This document shows positions 23,258-32,725 of a stretch of DNA of 64,000 nucleotides, in pieces (the first letter of the stretch is position 1; every line of letters begins with the position of its first letter). The notes under the pieces are model-generated. The model did no database searches. It saw only the letters and a list, made by a program, of their open reading frames with translations, and was not told the DNA's origin. The stretch is from assembly GCA_014381825.1 (NCBI GenBank), contig JACNKX010000119.1, positions 1 to 64,000 of the forward strand, in the 5' to 3' direction. A program made the translations under genes and the position numbers. Origin of the DNA: Planctomycetota bacterium. Lineage in GTDB: Bacteria > Planctomycetota > Planctomycetia > Pirellulales > Pirellulaceae.

Positions 23258-24628
23258 CTAATGCTGATCGCCGCCTGTCAGCTTCTCTTCGGCGCGATCG
23301 GCTTGCCACGCTACAGCGGTCACTACGCGAGTGATCTCTAAAGGATCGGCGGTGTCGGCAAGTTGATTCGCTTGCACGACGACCATGTCGCCTGACGGAG
23401 TGTTCCTCACGGCGAAAGCACCGTGAACCATCTGCTGATTGAAGCGAAGCAGTAGCAGAGCGTTCTGTGGCGTCGCGGTGCCGCACGTTGCGGAGTAGGC
23501 AATGATCGCATGCCCCTCTTCGTCCGAGCGGCTGAAGTCGATTGTGACTACCTGCTTGCGGAGTGAGCCCAATGGAACCGTTACGTTCCAAGTGTCGCCC
23601 TGCTCGTCGATGCCCACGCCCTGAATTCCTTGCAGAACGGTTCGACAAAGCTGCTTCGGATCGGTGGCGGTGGAAGAAAGAGCATCAAAGTTCAAGCCAC
23701 CGGCTGGAGTCGCTGGTTGGCTGGTGCCTGAGTCAGGCGCTGTGGGCGTTGGACTCGCCGCGGGTGCGGCTTGCATGCCTTGCATCGCTTGTTGAATCAT
23801 CTGCGGCATCATCATGCCAAACCCAGCACCCATTCCCATCCCCATCGCGTTTCCACCGGTGCCGCCTCCACCACCATTCTCCGCCATCTTCGACATGCTG
23901 TTGGCGGCTTGGTACATCGTGAAGGACCGCAAGTCGCCGATCGCTCCCATACTGCTGCGCGCATCGATGGCTTTTTGCACTTCTTCGGGAGGCGTGATCG
24001 AGTTGATGAAAAAGTCGACCAACTCCAAACCATACTTGCCAAACTCTTCGCCGACTTGCACTCGCGTCGCCGCACTGATTTCGTCAAAGCGCGCCGGCAA
24101 ATCGAGCATGCTGATGCCGAGCGTACCAAGCAAATCGGTCATCCGAGACACGATCAGATCTTTGAGGTATGAAGCGACCTCATCGGTAGTGAACTTGCCT
24201 TGTGTCCCGACCAGCGTGTTGAGCAAGACATCTGAATCGACGACCCGCATCGAGAACTTTCCAAAACTTCGCAGCCGAACCATCCCGAAATCCTTGTCGC
24301 GCACAGTGATCGGTTGTCGCGTGCCCCACTTTTGATCGAGGAATGTCTGCTTGCCAACGAAATAGACCTGAGCCTGAAACGGAGACTTCTCCCATGGAAT
24401 CGTAAGAATCCGCGTCAGGACCGGGACGTTCATCGTTGTCAGCGTGTGACGGCCTGGTCCGAAGCGATCCATCGCTTTTCCATCGCGAAAGAAAACGGCT
24501 TCTTGGTTCTCTTGAACGATCAGCTGCGCACCGAGCTTAATATCAGCCGACCCTTGCGGCGGTATGCGATGAACCAAGGAACGATTCGACTCGTCGAAGT
24601 ATTCGAGAACTTCTAGACGCAATCCCAT
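23258..24628 (-). CDS. SPFH (band 7) domain protein, YdjI/virion core-like
   Basis: 456 residues. The N-terminal 230 residues match the SPFH family of the YdjI type: [28 protein letters not shown], then DVLLNTLVG, and a helical stalk with [35 protein letters not shown]-like end. A Gly/Met-rich linker (about 245-285) and a Pro/Ala/Thr linker follow. The last 140 residues are a separate alpha/beta domain, possibly of the YbjN or secretion-chaperone fold. SPFH proteins form membrane-associated rings, and this type has no N-terminal membrane helix. It follows its partner gene by 52 bases and may be co-transcribed with it. Confidence 0.9.
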   Translation of the reverse strand: MGLRLEVLEYFDESNRSLVHRIPPQGSADIKLGAQLIVQENQEAVFFRDGKAMDRFGPGRHTLTTMNVPVLTRILTIPWEKSPFQAQVYFVGKQTFLDQKWGTRQPITVRDKDFGMVRLRSFGKFSMRVVDSDVLLNTLVGTQGKFTTDEVASYLKDLIVSRMTDLLGTLGISMLDLPARFDEISAATRVQVGEEFGKYGLELVDFFINSITPPEEVQKAIDARSSMGAIGDLRSFTMYQAANSMSKMAENGGGGGTGGNAMGMGMGAGFGMMMPQMIQQAMQGMQAAPAASPTPTAPDSGTSQPATPAGGLNFDALSSTATDPKQLCRTVLQGIQGVGIDEQGDTWNVTVPLGSLRKQVVTIDFSRSDEEGHAIIAYSATCGTATPQNALLLLRFNQQMVHGAFAVRNTPSGDMVVVQANQLADTADPLEITRVVTAVAWQADRAEEKLTGGDQH

Positions 24629-24680
24629 GACACGCTTCCTTCCACGTTATGCTTGCTGTGAACGTAAGTAGCAGAATCAG

Positions 24681-25199
24681 TTATTTGCTCGGGCCAAGCC
24701 CCTGGAGTAACTCGCTTCGCCGATCAAACTGAAGATGCAACTCCTCGACACGTTTAAGAAACTCGGCAATAGCCGCGTCCGGATCTTTCTCGGGAACGAG
24801 TAACTCGTCAACAGCTTTAAGAAGCCACTCGGCCTGGTCAACTAAAGTCACATCCAAGCCATAAACTTGATCTAGTAACTCTTCGTCGACACACACAAAG
24901 TCGAATACACCGCTGTATCCTCGCATCGCGCCACGAACGCGGGACGCTAAGGTATCGAGACGAATTCGCACCCGCTCGCAATCGTCTAAGTAATCGATCT
25001 TGCGAGCGTCGAGCAAATTGCGCTGATACCGATCGACGCCTTTTTTGCAAGCCTCAAGGCGATCCGCTAGCCACAACCGGGCCAAATGATCGCTTTCCCG
25101 ACGATACTCCTGCTCGAGATAGCCTCGGAAGCCGGGAATCTTCCGAAGGATCGACTCAACGGCACCGCGCGCGTCCTCATGTTTCGTTGGATCAACCAC
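24681..25199 (-). CDS. Conserved helical protein, likely SPFH partner
   Basis: 172 residues from a GTG at 25199 with GGAG eight bases upstream. An ATG at 25310 extends the frame by 37 residues but lacks a ribosome site. The protein starts VVDPTKHEDARGAVESILRKIPGF and is wholly helical, with many charged residues (YRRESDHLARLWLADRLEACKKG). I recall this type as an uncharacterised protein that travels with SPFH genes, but I cannot confirm it here. It reads into the SPFH gene 52 bases downstream. A coiled-coil adaptor role is plausible. Confidence 0.72.
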   Translation of the reverse strand: MVDPTKHEDARGAVESILRKIPGFRGYLEQEYRRESDHLARLWLADRLEACKKGVDRYQRNLLDARKIDYLDDCERVRIRLDTLASRVRGAMRGYSGVFDFVCVDEELLDQVYGLDVTLVDQAEWLLKAVDELLVPEKDPDAAIAEFLKRVEELHLQFDRRSELLQGLGPSK

Positions 25200-25449
25200 T
25201 TTATTCGCTCCGTAGGTTCCATTTAACGGTTCATAAGTCGCACGGCGGTACAAGCTGCGACCCAACTTGTCTTCGCTCGTTTTAGCAAAAGTTTGGGAAA
25301 ATCGCAGCATGAACCGCGAAACGACGGTAATTCAATAGCTTCAACCGGAAAGAATTGGATTAGATCCGTCTGGCAGTAGCGATTCCATTTTGCTAGAGTT
25401 CCGCGACTTTTCAGAAACCCCATTCGCACATAGATCTGGATTCTCATCG

Positions 25450-26163
25450 GTGGCAACACGATTCTCCTCGGCTAAGTCTCTGTTTGTTCTCATCTTGGGA
25501 ACGAGCGTCATCGGCTGCGCTGACGGCCCATTCGGCGGAGTTGCGGCGCTGAACCCGTACTATCGCAGCCAGTGGGAAAAAGACGAAAGCGCCGGGCCCA
25601 CCTTTCATTCACAATTGGCCGAGTTGCGCGCCATTCGCAACAATCCAACGGGGTTATCGCCGGAGGAACAAAGCCGCGTAATTCCAAGGCTCAGAGGAAT
25701 CATTCAGGATTCTACGAATTCGGTCTTACGTGCGGAAGCAACGATGACGCTGGCCGAATTCGGCACGCCAGAAACGATCCCAACACTCCAACTTGTGGCA
25801 AACGACGCAGACGCTGACGTCCGCATTGCCGCGTGCAAGGCGTGGGGGCGTCGTGGCGGTCCCGAAGCGATCGAAGTACTTTCACGAATCGTCAACGGAG
25901 ACTCGGACCTTGACGTGCGACTCGCCGCAACGGCCGAACTAGCCAATTTCCAAGACCGACAGTCGCTCGAGGCGCTCGCCGTGGCTCTGAACGACAAAGA
26001 TCCGGCGTTACAGCATCGCGCTGTTCAGTCATTGAAATCGGTCTCTGGGCAAGACTACGGCGACAACGTTCCGGCTTGGCGAGACTTTGTCGAAGGACGT
26101 TCTCCCGCGCTGCCAGAACCTCCCACGATCGCCGAGCGTCTACGCTCGATGAGTTGGTTCTAA
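25450..26163 (+). CDS. HEAT-repeat lipoprotein
   Basis: 237 residues from the GTG at 25450. A TTG at 25390 is also in frame. The GTG gives a compact lipoprotein signal with a basic head (RFSSAK), the hydrophobic core LFVLILGTSVIGC and the lipidated Cys. After an AlaLeuAsn-rich spacer the chain forms about four HEAT-type helix pairs (for example VLRAEATMTLAEFGTPETIPTL and DVRIAACKAWGRRG). HEAT repeats bind proteins, so this is probably an envelope scaffold. It is divergent from the SPFH partner gene and upstream of the diadenylate cyclase-like gene, 114 bases away. Confidence 0.82.
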   Translation: MATRFSSAKSLFVLILGTSVIGCADGPFGGVAALNPYYRSQWEKDESAGPTFHSQLAELRAIRNNPTGLSPEEQSRVIPRLRGIIQDSTNSVLRAEATMTLAEFGTPETIPTLQLVANDADADVRIAACKAWGRRGGPEAIEVLSRIVNGDSDLDVRLAATAELANFQDRQSLEALAVALNDKDPALQHRAVQSLKSVSGQDYGDNVPAWRDFVEGRSPALPEPPTIAERLRSMSWF

Positions 26164-26277
26164 CGGGTCCCAAACCAGCAGAGCAGGGTCGTTGCTTCGG
26201 TCGCCAAAACGCTTTACCATGTCAGGACCGCCGTGTCCTCCTTCCTCGCCCGCCCCATAGATTCCACCTTTGGCTGA

Positions 26278-27213
26278 ATGAAGCAGCAGCGATTCAACGA
26301 GCAATTTGCATCGATTTACGACTTGGCCGTCAGCCTGAGTAAGCAGGTGGACGCCGACGTACTTCTCGTAATGCTTGACGGACCGACTGATTGGGCGGAG
26401 TTGAGCAAGCGGGCGGGTCGCGAAAAGATTTTGGCCGCGGCCGACACGGAGGAGGCGCTTGAAGGTGCTAAGGAAGCTGGTCTCGATACGATCGTGCTCG
26501 GCATGCACGACGCGCCGGTCTTCGAGAAACTGACGCAGGCATTGCTCGAAAGCGTTGCGGACGAAATCCTTGAACCAAACTCGGAGGTCGTTGCAGTCTA
26601 TAGTGGCTTCGAAGCCGATTCGATGGACTCAATCAGCTTTATTCGTCTCGACGAACATCTCGGACGGTTAACAGCGCGAGACCTGCGACAAATCGAGACG
26701 AGCGTGCCTCTTGAAACGCTAAAAGTTGTGGTCGATCTTGCCGTCGATATCGGACGTGAGGGACGAGAGGGAAAACCCGTTGGCACGATGTTTGTCGTCG
26801 GGGACACGCGCAATGTGATTTCGCTCAGCCATCCAGCGGGCTATGACCCCGTCAAAGGCTATGGCCGCAAAGAACGTTCGCTGCCGGATCGTCGCGTGCG
26901 TGAGGCCATCAAGGAAGTTGCGCCGCTGGACGGAGCTTTTATCGTCGCCCCCGACGGTACGGTCGAAAAGGCCTGCCAGATCGTCGATGCCGATCATGTA
27001 AATCTGACACTATCTAAGGGCCTCGGCGCTCGCCACTGGGCGGCCGCCGCAATCAGCAAGAGCACGAACGCCATCGCCGTTGTCGTGAGCGAATCAAACG
27101 GAACAGTTCGTCTGTTCAAAGACGGCGAAGTGATTCTGCGCATCGAGCCGTTCCGCCGCGCAATGAAGTGGAAGGATTTCGAGTACGAACCTCCTTCGCC
27201 TAGCGGTGACTAG
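26278..27213 (+). CDS. Diadenylate cyclase domain protein (DacZ-like c-di-AMP synthase)
   Basis: 311 residues. Residues about 1-140 are an alpha/beta domain resembling the pyruvate-kinase C-terminal fold, and the DAC domain follows. Its two signature motifs are present as DGA (218-220) and ARHW (251-254), inside GLGARHWAAAAISK, with DNLTLSKG-like residues between. The second motif has Trp where DisA and CdaA have Arg (RHR). The layout of PK-C-like plus DAC matches what I know of archaeal DacZ. The protein would make cyclic di-AMP from two ATP. No membrane helix or DisA DNA-binding tail is seen. Start: ATG with a weak ribosome site. Confidence 0.88.
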   Translation: MKQQRFNEQFASIYDLAVSLSKQVDADVLLVMLDGPTDWAELSKRAGREKILAAADTEEALEGAKEAGLDTIVLGMHDAPVFEKLTQALLESVADEILEPNSEVVAVYSGFEADSMDSISFIRLDEHLGRLTARDLRQIETSVPLETLKVVVDLAVDIGREGREGKPVGTMFVVGDTRNVISLSHPAGYDPVKGYGRKERSLPDRRVREAIKEVAPLDGAFIVAPDGTVEKACQIVDADHVNLTLSKGLGARHWAAAAISKSTNAIAVVVSESNGTVRLFKDGEVILRIEPFRRAMKWKDFEYEPPSPSGD

Positions 27214-27332
27214 AGAGTGACTTGATCCTGCCGTTCTCCTCTTGGCGAGTGCCATGGCTAACGTAGCGATAGCGAGAGTGAATACGATCAAGAACGGGCC
27301 TTGCTGCCGCCTTAACTAACTGGAGACTCGCC

Positions 27333-27815
27333 GTGAGTTCACCTTCAATCGTCCGGGCAAATCTAACAGACGCCATGCATCAGGCGGGCATCGTCGAATT
27401 GCTAAACATGTACGCCAGCGAACCGCTTCAAGGTGGTCAACCGCTGTCCGATGAAGTCAAGTCGAGGTTGATCCCAGCACTCGCCGAACAGACAAACGGT
27501 CGCTACTTTCTGGCGGTGCAGACCGATCAACCAGTTGGCGTCTCAATTTGCTTTGTGGGCTTCTCGACGTTTAGCGCCCTCCCGATACTCAATGTCCATG
27601 ATCTCGCCGTCCATCGGGACTTTCGCGGGCAGGGCATCGGAACGAAATTGCTCGACGCGGTCGAACGGGAAGCGATTCGTCTCGCGTGCTGCAAACTCAC
27701 GCTCGAAGTACAGCATGAAAACGTCAACGCTCGTCGTCTCTATGAGCGGGTCGGTTTCGACAGCGGTGGCCCGGTCGGAGCCGATTCATCGTTCATGACG
27801 AAGACGCTCGGGTAA
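27333..27815 (+). CDS. GNAT-family N-acetyltransferase
   Basis: 160 residues from a GTG with GGAG seven bases upstream. The acetyl-CoA binding motif A is clear (LAVHRDFRGQGIGTKLLDAV), followed by the beta5/alpha4 region (NVNARRLYERVGF). Length and fold fit a complete small GNAT enzyme. The acceptor substrate cannot be told from the sequence. It lies downstream of the DAC gene (119 bases) and ends seven bases from the convergent membrane protein gene. Confidence 0.92.
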   Translation: MSSPSIVRANLTDAMHQAGIVELLNMYASEPLQGGQPLSDEVKSRLIPALAEQTNGRYFLAVQTDQPVGVSICFVGFSTFSALPILNVHDLAVHRDFRGQGIGTKLLDAVEREAIRLACCKLTLEVQHENVNARRLYERVGFDSGGPVGADSSFMTKTLG

Positions 27816-27821
27816 GCAACG

Positions 27822-28421
27822 CTAGGGAATCTCAAGCGAAAACTCGCGTTTTCGATCGCGCAATCGATCGCGGACGCGGGCCATAACGCGAAGTACAGCG
27901 TAGACGCAGACCATGTAGGCAAACAACAAGATGTTGAGAAGGATGCCCTGCACGACGGTCGTCAAGAACACAGAAAACGTCGAGGCGGATGCTCCGGCTT
28001 CCGACAACTCGGCAGAGTTCGCCGGCGAAATATTCTGAACGATTGCCACGCTGACTACTCCTGTCATCATGTCAACCGCCAGGCCAATGGGAAAGATGAC
28101 AGAAATCAGAATTCGCGTTCCATACCCGACCAGCGCTGTACGATGCATATGCGGACGGGTGATAATCTGCTGATAGTGGTGGGAACACTCGACGACCGTG
28201 TACGCCAACACGAACACCAGAATTCCGCAGATCATCCCAACGACATGCTCCGCCCCACGATGCATCGCGCAGCCCCAAAAGAAGCTCGGTGCCGCGCTGA
28301 TACAGCAGACCAGCGTCCAGCGCCCCAATGCTCGTAACGGGCGCGACCTCCGCTCCGGCTTAACGAGTACAGCCGCTTCAATCGGAACGGACTGGGGCGA
28401 CAAATAGGGATTGAGATTCAT
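27822..28421 (-). CDS. Polytopic membrane protein with NPYLSP head
   Basis: 199 residues from the ATG at 28421. A longer frame reaches 28532. The head MNLNPYLSPQ matches a motif frequent before membrane regions of planctomycete proteins. About four membrane helices follow (WTLVCCISAAPSFFWGC, GMICGILVFVLAYTVV, ILISVIFPIGLAVDMM, VVQGILLNILLFAYMVCVYA). The C-terminus is strongly basic. No transport or enzyme motif is seen. It lies downstream of the DUF1559 gene and its terminator on the same strand. Confidence 0.72.
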   Translation of the reverse strand: MNLNPYLSPQSVPIEAAVLVKPERRSRPLRALGRWTLVCCISAAPSFFWGCAMHRGAEHVVGMICGILVFVLAYTVVECSHHYQQIITRPHMHRTALVGYGTRILISVIFPIGLAVDMMTGVVSVAIVQNISPANSAELSEAGASASTFSVFLTTVVQGILLNILLFAYMVCVYAVLRVMARVRDRLRDRKREFSLEIP

Positions 28422-28521
28422 GCTGAGGTCGCGCCGAGCTTCAAGAGACGAAAGGTATTCTCTGTAAGCATAGGCCACACTCTGCCCACTGCTAAACGCG
28501 GCGCGAGCCACTTCGAAACAA

Positions 28522-28552
28522 GAGCGGGACAACCAAACCGGCTGTCCCGCTC
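28522..28552 (-). terminator. Rho-independent-type terminator of the DUF1559 gene
   Basis: A perfect 10-base-pair stem (GAGCGGGACA at 28522-28531 and TGTCCCGCTC at 28543-28552), extended inward by partial pairing. It sits 32 bases past the DUF1559 stop and is followed on the minus strand by TTGTTT. Strong hairpins after DUF1559 genes are common in planctomycetes. Confidence 0.8.
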
Positions 28553-28583
28553 ACATTAACTTTTAAGAATATCTGCGTGACGG

Positions 28584-29615
28584 TTAGTAACTGCCTGTCG
28601 GATTACCATCACCAATGCCCATCAAAAATTCAAATGTCGTATCCACGTCCCACGTAGCGGGAAGATTGACGCCATTGCCATCAAAGTCGGTTTCAATCGT
28701 TTCGCTAATGAACCGAACGCTACCGTCAGCGAGAGAGAATTGCGCCCCGCCGGGATGCTGGCTGGAAAACCCGCGTCGCTTGTGGGTTGTGACGGAGTGA
28801 TCTGCACTATTATTGATCGTACATATGCTGGCACCTAACGCGTCCGCGAGAATGTCAAGTCCGGTAACAGGATTGGCACCGAGATCCCGAATTCCCCATA
28901 CATTCGCTGCACCAGGCAGTACGATATTCCCCGCTTCGTCCTTGACCTGCCAACGGCGTTCGCCCAGGGCGATTATGTTGCTGCTGCCATCAATCATATC
29001 GCGGAACGACAAACCTTGATCCTGACGAAAGAGGCCCTTCGCTGCGGTGGCACCACCCGTCTGCGAAAGATCAAAGGCAGAATTCGCGGCAACGTAATTC
29101 GAGGTTGTCGTGGGGATGTTCGTAGTGCTGTTAAGTGGACGTTCGAGATTGGTCTCGCCGCCAACGTCGGATGGGCACTTGAAGCTCGCATTTGCGGTGA
29201 TCAGGATTTCCGTCTGAACGGTAATGTCGCTATGCAATGCGAGGGCATCGGTTGCAGTGCCATTGTCGAGCCAGACATTGCCAATATCCATCGTGTCGAC
29301 TTGCGAGGCACCCTCGATGAACCTTCCAACTAGTGCGCCCCACGACCACATTGCTTTGTCGACTTGAATCGCCGCAGTTTTGGTGGGGGCTGTACGTTTC
29401 ACAAGATAGCCAGGGGGAAAAGTCTTATAGGTGTCATGGTAGTTGTGACACGCGAGCACCAACTGCTTTAACTTATTGCTGCACTGCATTCGACGGGCAG
29501 CTTCACGAGCGGCCTGCACGGCAGGCAATAACAGCGCCACCAAAATTCCAATAATGGCAATCACGACTAACAACTCAACCAGAGTAAAGCCCTGGCGTTG
29601 CTTGCTACGAGTCAT
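28584..29615 (-). CDS. DUF1559 prepilin-type protein
   Basis: 343 residues from the ATG at 29615 with GGAGGG five bases upstream. The N-terminus carries the type IV pilin-like cleavage/methylation motif ([20 protein letters not shown]), then [19 protein letters not shown], the hallmark of DUF1559 (SBP_bac_10) proteins. The C-terminal [16 protein letters not shown] holds the H-x9-DG pattern. These very abundant planctomycete proteins are thought to be exported pseudopilins on the cell surface, but no function is established. It has its own terminator at 28522 and a long leader. Confidence 0.96.
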   Translation of the reverse strand: MTRSKQRQGFTLVELLVVIAIIGILVALLLPAVQAAREAARRMQCSNKLKQLVLACHNYHDTYKTFPPGYLVKRTAPTKTAAIQVDKAMWSWGALVGRFIEGASQVDTMDIGNVWLDNGTATDALALHSDITVQTEILITANASFKCPSDVGGETNLERPLNSTTNIPTTTSNYVAANSAFDLSQTGGATAAKGLFRQDQGLSFRDMIDGSSNIIALGERRWQVKDEAGNIVLPGAANVWGIRDLGANPVTGLDILADALGASICTINNSADHSVTTHKRRGFSSQHPGGAQFSLADGSVRFISETIETDFDGNGVNLPATWDVDTTFEFLMGIGDGNPTGSY

Positions 29616-30008
29616 AGCAACCCTCCAATTCAAAATAAGTGACAGAGACTCAAATCAGAACGACGTTACCGCCAGTGTTACACACATACACCACTCTCAC
29701 GAACGATGAACAAATAGTGAGACACCGGAACCGGTATACAAGGCACCGCAACGAACGACGCAGACACACACATCATATATATTTGAGATCGCGTAGTTCT
29801 CAGTCAGAAGCAATGTTGAAGAAGGGGAGAAGAGAACTCTCTGTTCCTGAGCCTCTAGTGCCTCTTAATCTCCGCGCCTCATGTCCCAAAATGGAGCGAT
29901 CACGGGATATGTGCAACTTGGTCCGATTATAACCAAAGCTTCGTCAATCTTGCAAGTATCAATCTCACAAGTGGCTAATACACCACGAAAACAACGAACC
30001 CGGAATGA
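29616..30008. other. Long upstream region of the DUF1559 gene
   Basis: About 390 bases with no gene seen. It is A-rich with CACACA-type simple tracts near 29680-29780. It also contains a candidate promoter at 29926-29955. Confidence 0.5.
29926..29955 (-). promoter_or_regulatory. Candidate sigma70-type promoter for the DUF1559 gene
   Basis: On the minus strand TTGCAA (29950-29955) and TATAAT (29926-29931) are separated by 18 bases. It would give a leader of about 310 bases. This is based on motif match alone. Confidence 0.35.
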
Positions 30009-30779
30009 TCAAAAACACCCCTTTCGAGGAAGAAGTTCGACGAGCATGCCGGGGACAAAGACCTCTGGTAAATCGTCAAGTCTTCGGTCATCCAGTCGCT
30101 GAACGCGCAAACCATGCTGGGGCGCAAGTTGTTCGAGCGTCAAAATCGCGTCACAGCAGCCGTAGGCCAACAATAAACGTCCCCCAGGCTTAAGATGCGT
30201 TCTAACCCCCAACAATATTGACCGCAGCAACTCAAAGTCACGGTCGTACAGCGCGTACTCATCAATCGATCGCGGCTGCGCATTCTCCCAGGGCGGGTTT
30301 GATAGGATGATATCGAAAGTTTCTGTCGGTATGAGTGTGGAGAAAGCGCCCGCCGAGTGAACTGAAACCAGGCGAGTCTCAAAACGATCTCCTAGATCGA
30401 GCGCATTGGCGTTGTACCGAGCGTTCTCGATCGCGTTTTGATTGACATCCGTCGCAATTACACTTGCAGCTCCGGCTCTAAGACTGCACAAAGACACTAG
30501 CCCGGAACCCGTTCCGATCTCAAGCACACTCTTGTTCCGAACTAAATCCGTCGTTTCAATCAGTTCGCGCATGCTGTTCGTGTCACGCGGCTCCCAAAAC
30601 ACAGTTTGAAACACCGCGATTCGTTCGGGAAATCCGTCAACGTATTCCCAGCTGCGAATCGTCGGCGCTCTCTTTGATACCACGAGTTGTTTTACAGCCG
30701 GACGATCATAGAGCTGCGTCGCAACACACAAAGTACCGAGCAACAACACGGATAACGCCCGCAAGATGACAGTGTACAT
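30009..30779 (-). CDS. Class I SAM-dependent methyltransferase with hydrophobic N-terminus
   Basis: 256 residues. The Rossmann motif I is VLEIGTGSGLVSL (about 84-96), with an acidic post-I residue (ATDVN) and motif IV NPPW, as in N-methyltransferases such as PrmC/HemK or PrmA types. The first 25 residues (MYTVILRALSVLLLGTLCVATQL) are hydrophobic like a signal peptide or anchor, which is unusual for a SAM enzyme. It may be membrane-tethered and methylate an amide or amine, but the target is unknown. The start is the only ATG before the fold. It is divergent from the SMP-30/esterase gene. Confidence 0.85.
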   Translation of the reverse strand: MYTVILRALSVLLLGTLCVATQLYDRPAVKQLVVSKRAPTIRSWEYVDGFPERIAVFQTVFWEPRDTNSMRELIETTDLVRNKSVLEIGTGSGLVSLCSLRAGAASVIATDVNQNAIENARYNANALDLGDRFETRLVSVHSAGAFSTLIPTETFDIILSNPPWENAQPRSIDEYALYDRDFELLRSILLGVRTHLKPGGRLLLAYGCCDAILTLEQLAPQHGLRVQRLDDRRLDDLPEVFVPGMLVELLPRKGCF

Positions 30780-30975
30780 AGAAGGTACGATACCACATTT
30801 TCCGGGCAGCGAACGCGCACTAGTCGTTCGGTGGGATCGCGCCAGCTATCATACAGATTGGTCGGCGCGAAGGATGGCATTAGCTCGCCGGCAATTCACA
30901 ATCATTCGCGCATTCCAGTACCTCGTTTGAGTTTTAGAATAACTTCACCGCCAATTGCCTTTACCGGAGACTTCG

Positions 30976-32703
30976 ATGTTTCGCCGCCCAGTTCAATTAT
31001 TAATTCTAGCGTTCTTTTTCGTGACATCGGCTGCACAAGCCGGAAGCCCGGTCGATTCTGAGTCGAAGTTGGAGACGATTGCGACTGAGTTTGGACTCGC
31101 CGATGGGCCAGCGTGGGACGGAAATGGCGCTTTGTACTTTCCGGACGTGAAAGGACAAAAGCTGTATCGATACATGTCGGCAAAGAAGAAAGTGCAAGTC
31201 GTACTCGAGGATGCTGGGAGGATTAGCGCGGCCTATTACAGCCACGGCAAGTTGTTTCTCTCCGACAATGGCAACAGCCGCATCGTTCGTCTTGCAGGGA
31301 AAGAGAAGATCGCAATTGCAGGCCAAGATCCTGATGCAAAGCCACCGAGGCGCCCCAATGATTTGGTCGTCAACGGGCATGGCGGTATCTACTATACGCT
31401 GACTGGTCAAAAACAAGTCATCTACATCACACCGCAAGGCCAACAGGTCACCGCCGTGGATGGGATTGACTCACCGAACGGCTTGATCCTCTCGCCTGAC
31501 GAACAAACGCTTTATGTCGCGTCTTATGTGCCGAAGAAGATCTGGGCGTATGACGTCAAAACGCACGGAACGGCCACCAACGGTCGCATTTTCGCTGCGA
31601 TGGATGCAGGCCCCGAGAAGGGAGCTGACGGAATGGCGATTGATCGGGCAGGCAATGTCTATTGCGCTGGCCCAGCGCACATCTGGATCTGGAGTCCCAG
31701 CGGCGAGCTGCTCGACAGAATTGGAACACCAACGCGTCCGATCAATTGCGCATTTGGCGACCAAGATATGCGGTCCCTCTACGTCACAGGCTTTGGCGGC
31801 CTCTACCGTCAACGAATGAAAATCTCGGGCCGATCCCCGCAGCCACCATCTGATGCTAGTGACCAGTCTTCGAACGCAAAGCGACCGCCAACAACGATCC
31901 CGGCGTCGATTGAAGCAAAGTTGGATATCGTCTTTGCACAAGTTGCCGACCGCAAGCTGCTCGCTGATGTCTTCCAACCCGCGTCATCAGCCGGTCCGCT
32001 CCCTGCGATCGTCGTCGTTCATGGCGGTGGTTGGTTAAATGGAGACAAGTCCAAATTTCGAGCCTTGGCCATCGAGTTGGCAAAGCGGGGCTATGTGACA
32101 GCCGCGATTGAATACCGCCTCGGTGGTGAAGCAAAGTTTCCCGCCGGCATCCAGGACTGCAATGCAGCTGTGCGATTCCTCAGAACGAACGCAAAGCAAT
32201 TCAATCTTGATCCGCAACGCATCGGAGCCGTCGGTGGTTCCGCTGGTGGTCACCTAGCCGGACTAATGGCGGCCGCGCCGCGTGTCAAAGAGCTACAAGG
32301 CGATGGCGGAAACTCCGACCATTCATCGCAACTTCAAGCCGCGATCGTCATGGCTGGTCCGATGCAAATGACAACGGGCTCCGTCGCAGAACGCTCACGC
32401 GACTCAGACTCTGGATCCAATTCCAATCAGTGGCTTGGCAAAACCATTGATGAAGCCCCTGAACTCTATGCGCTCGCAGACGCGCATCTTCATTTCTCTA
32501 AAGATGCTCCGCCAGTACTCTTCATGACCGGCGAACACGACAACCCTCAACGAAACGCCCTCACGCGGGACAAACTCAAATTACTGGGTGTTTGGACCGA
32601 CGTAAAGATCTACAAAGACTGCAAGCATGGATGTTGGAACCAATTGCCCTGGTTCAATGAGATGGCCCAGGATATGGACGAATTCTTCAAGGAACATCTG
32701 TAG
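30976..32703 (+). CDS. Secreted SMP-30/gluconolactonase domain fused to BD-FAE-type esterase
   Basis: 575 residues from the ATG at 30976 with GGAGA five bases upstream. A TTG at 30955 is in frame. A signal peptide ends at AQA. Residues about 25-285 form the six-bladed SMP-30/gluconolactonase propeller (GLADGPAWDGNGALYFPD, RRPNDLVVNGHGGIYYT, SPNGLILSPD). After a Pro/Ser linker, an alpha/beta-hydrolase of the bifunctional feruloyl/acetyl-esterase type follows, with oxyanion HGGGW, nucleophile elbow GGSAGG, TGEHDNP and a late DCKHGCWN histidine. The enzyme could open lactones and cleave esters on plant- or algal-type polysaccharides. It converges on a sulfatase. Confidence 0.94.
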   Translation: MFRRPVQLLILAFFFVTSAAQAGSPVDSESKLETIATEFGLADGPAWDGNGALYFPDVKGQKLYRYMSAKKKVQVVLEDAGRISAAYYSHGKLFLSDNGNSRIVRLAGKEKIAIAGQDPDAKPPRRPNDLVVNGHGGIYYTLTGQKQVIYITPQGQQVTAVDGIDSPNGLILSPDEQTLYVASYVPKKIWAYDVKTHGTATNGRIFAAMDAGPEKGADGMAIDRAGNVYCAGPAHIWIWSPSGELLDRIGTPTRPINCAFGDQDMRSLYVTGFGGLYRQRMKISGRSPQPPSDASDQSSNAKRPPTTIPASIEAKLDIVFAQVADRKLLADVFQPASSAGPLPAIVVVHGGGWLNGDKSKFRALAIELAKRGYVTAAIEYRLGGEAKFPAGIQDCNAAVRFLRTNAKQFNLDPQRIGAVGGSAGGHLAGLMAAAPRVKELQGDGGNSDHSSQLQAAIVMAGPMQMTTGSVAERSRDSDSGSNSNQWLGKTIDEAPELYALADAHLHFSKDAPPVLFMTGEHDNPQRNALTRDKLKLLGVWTDVKIYKDCKHGCWNQLPWFNEMAQDMDEFFKEHL

Positions 32704-32725
32704 AGGCAGATCGCTGCGTCAGTAC

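Noticed and set aside
22983-23648. A 221-codon Arg-rich frame on the minus strand
   Set aside because: Out of frame with the SPFH gene it overlaps; composition is that of a shadow.
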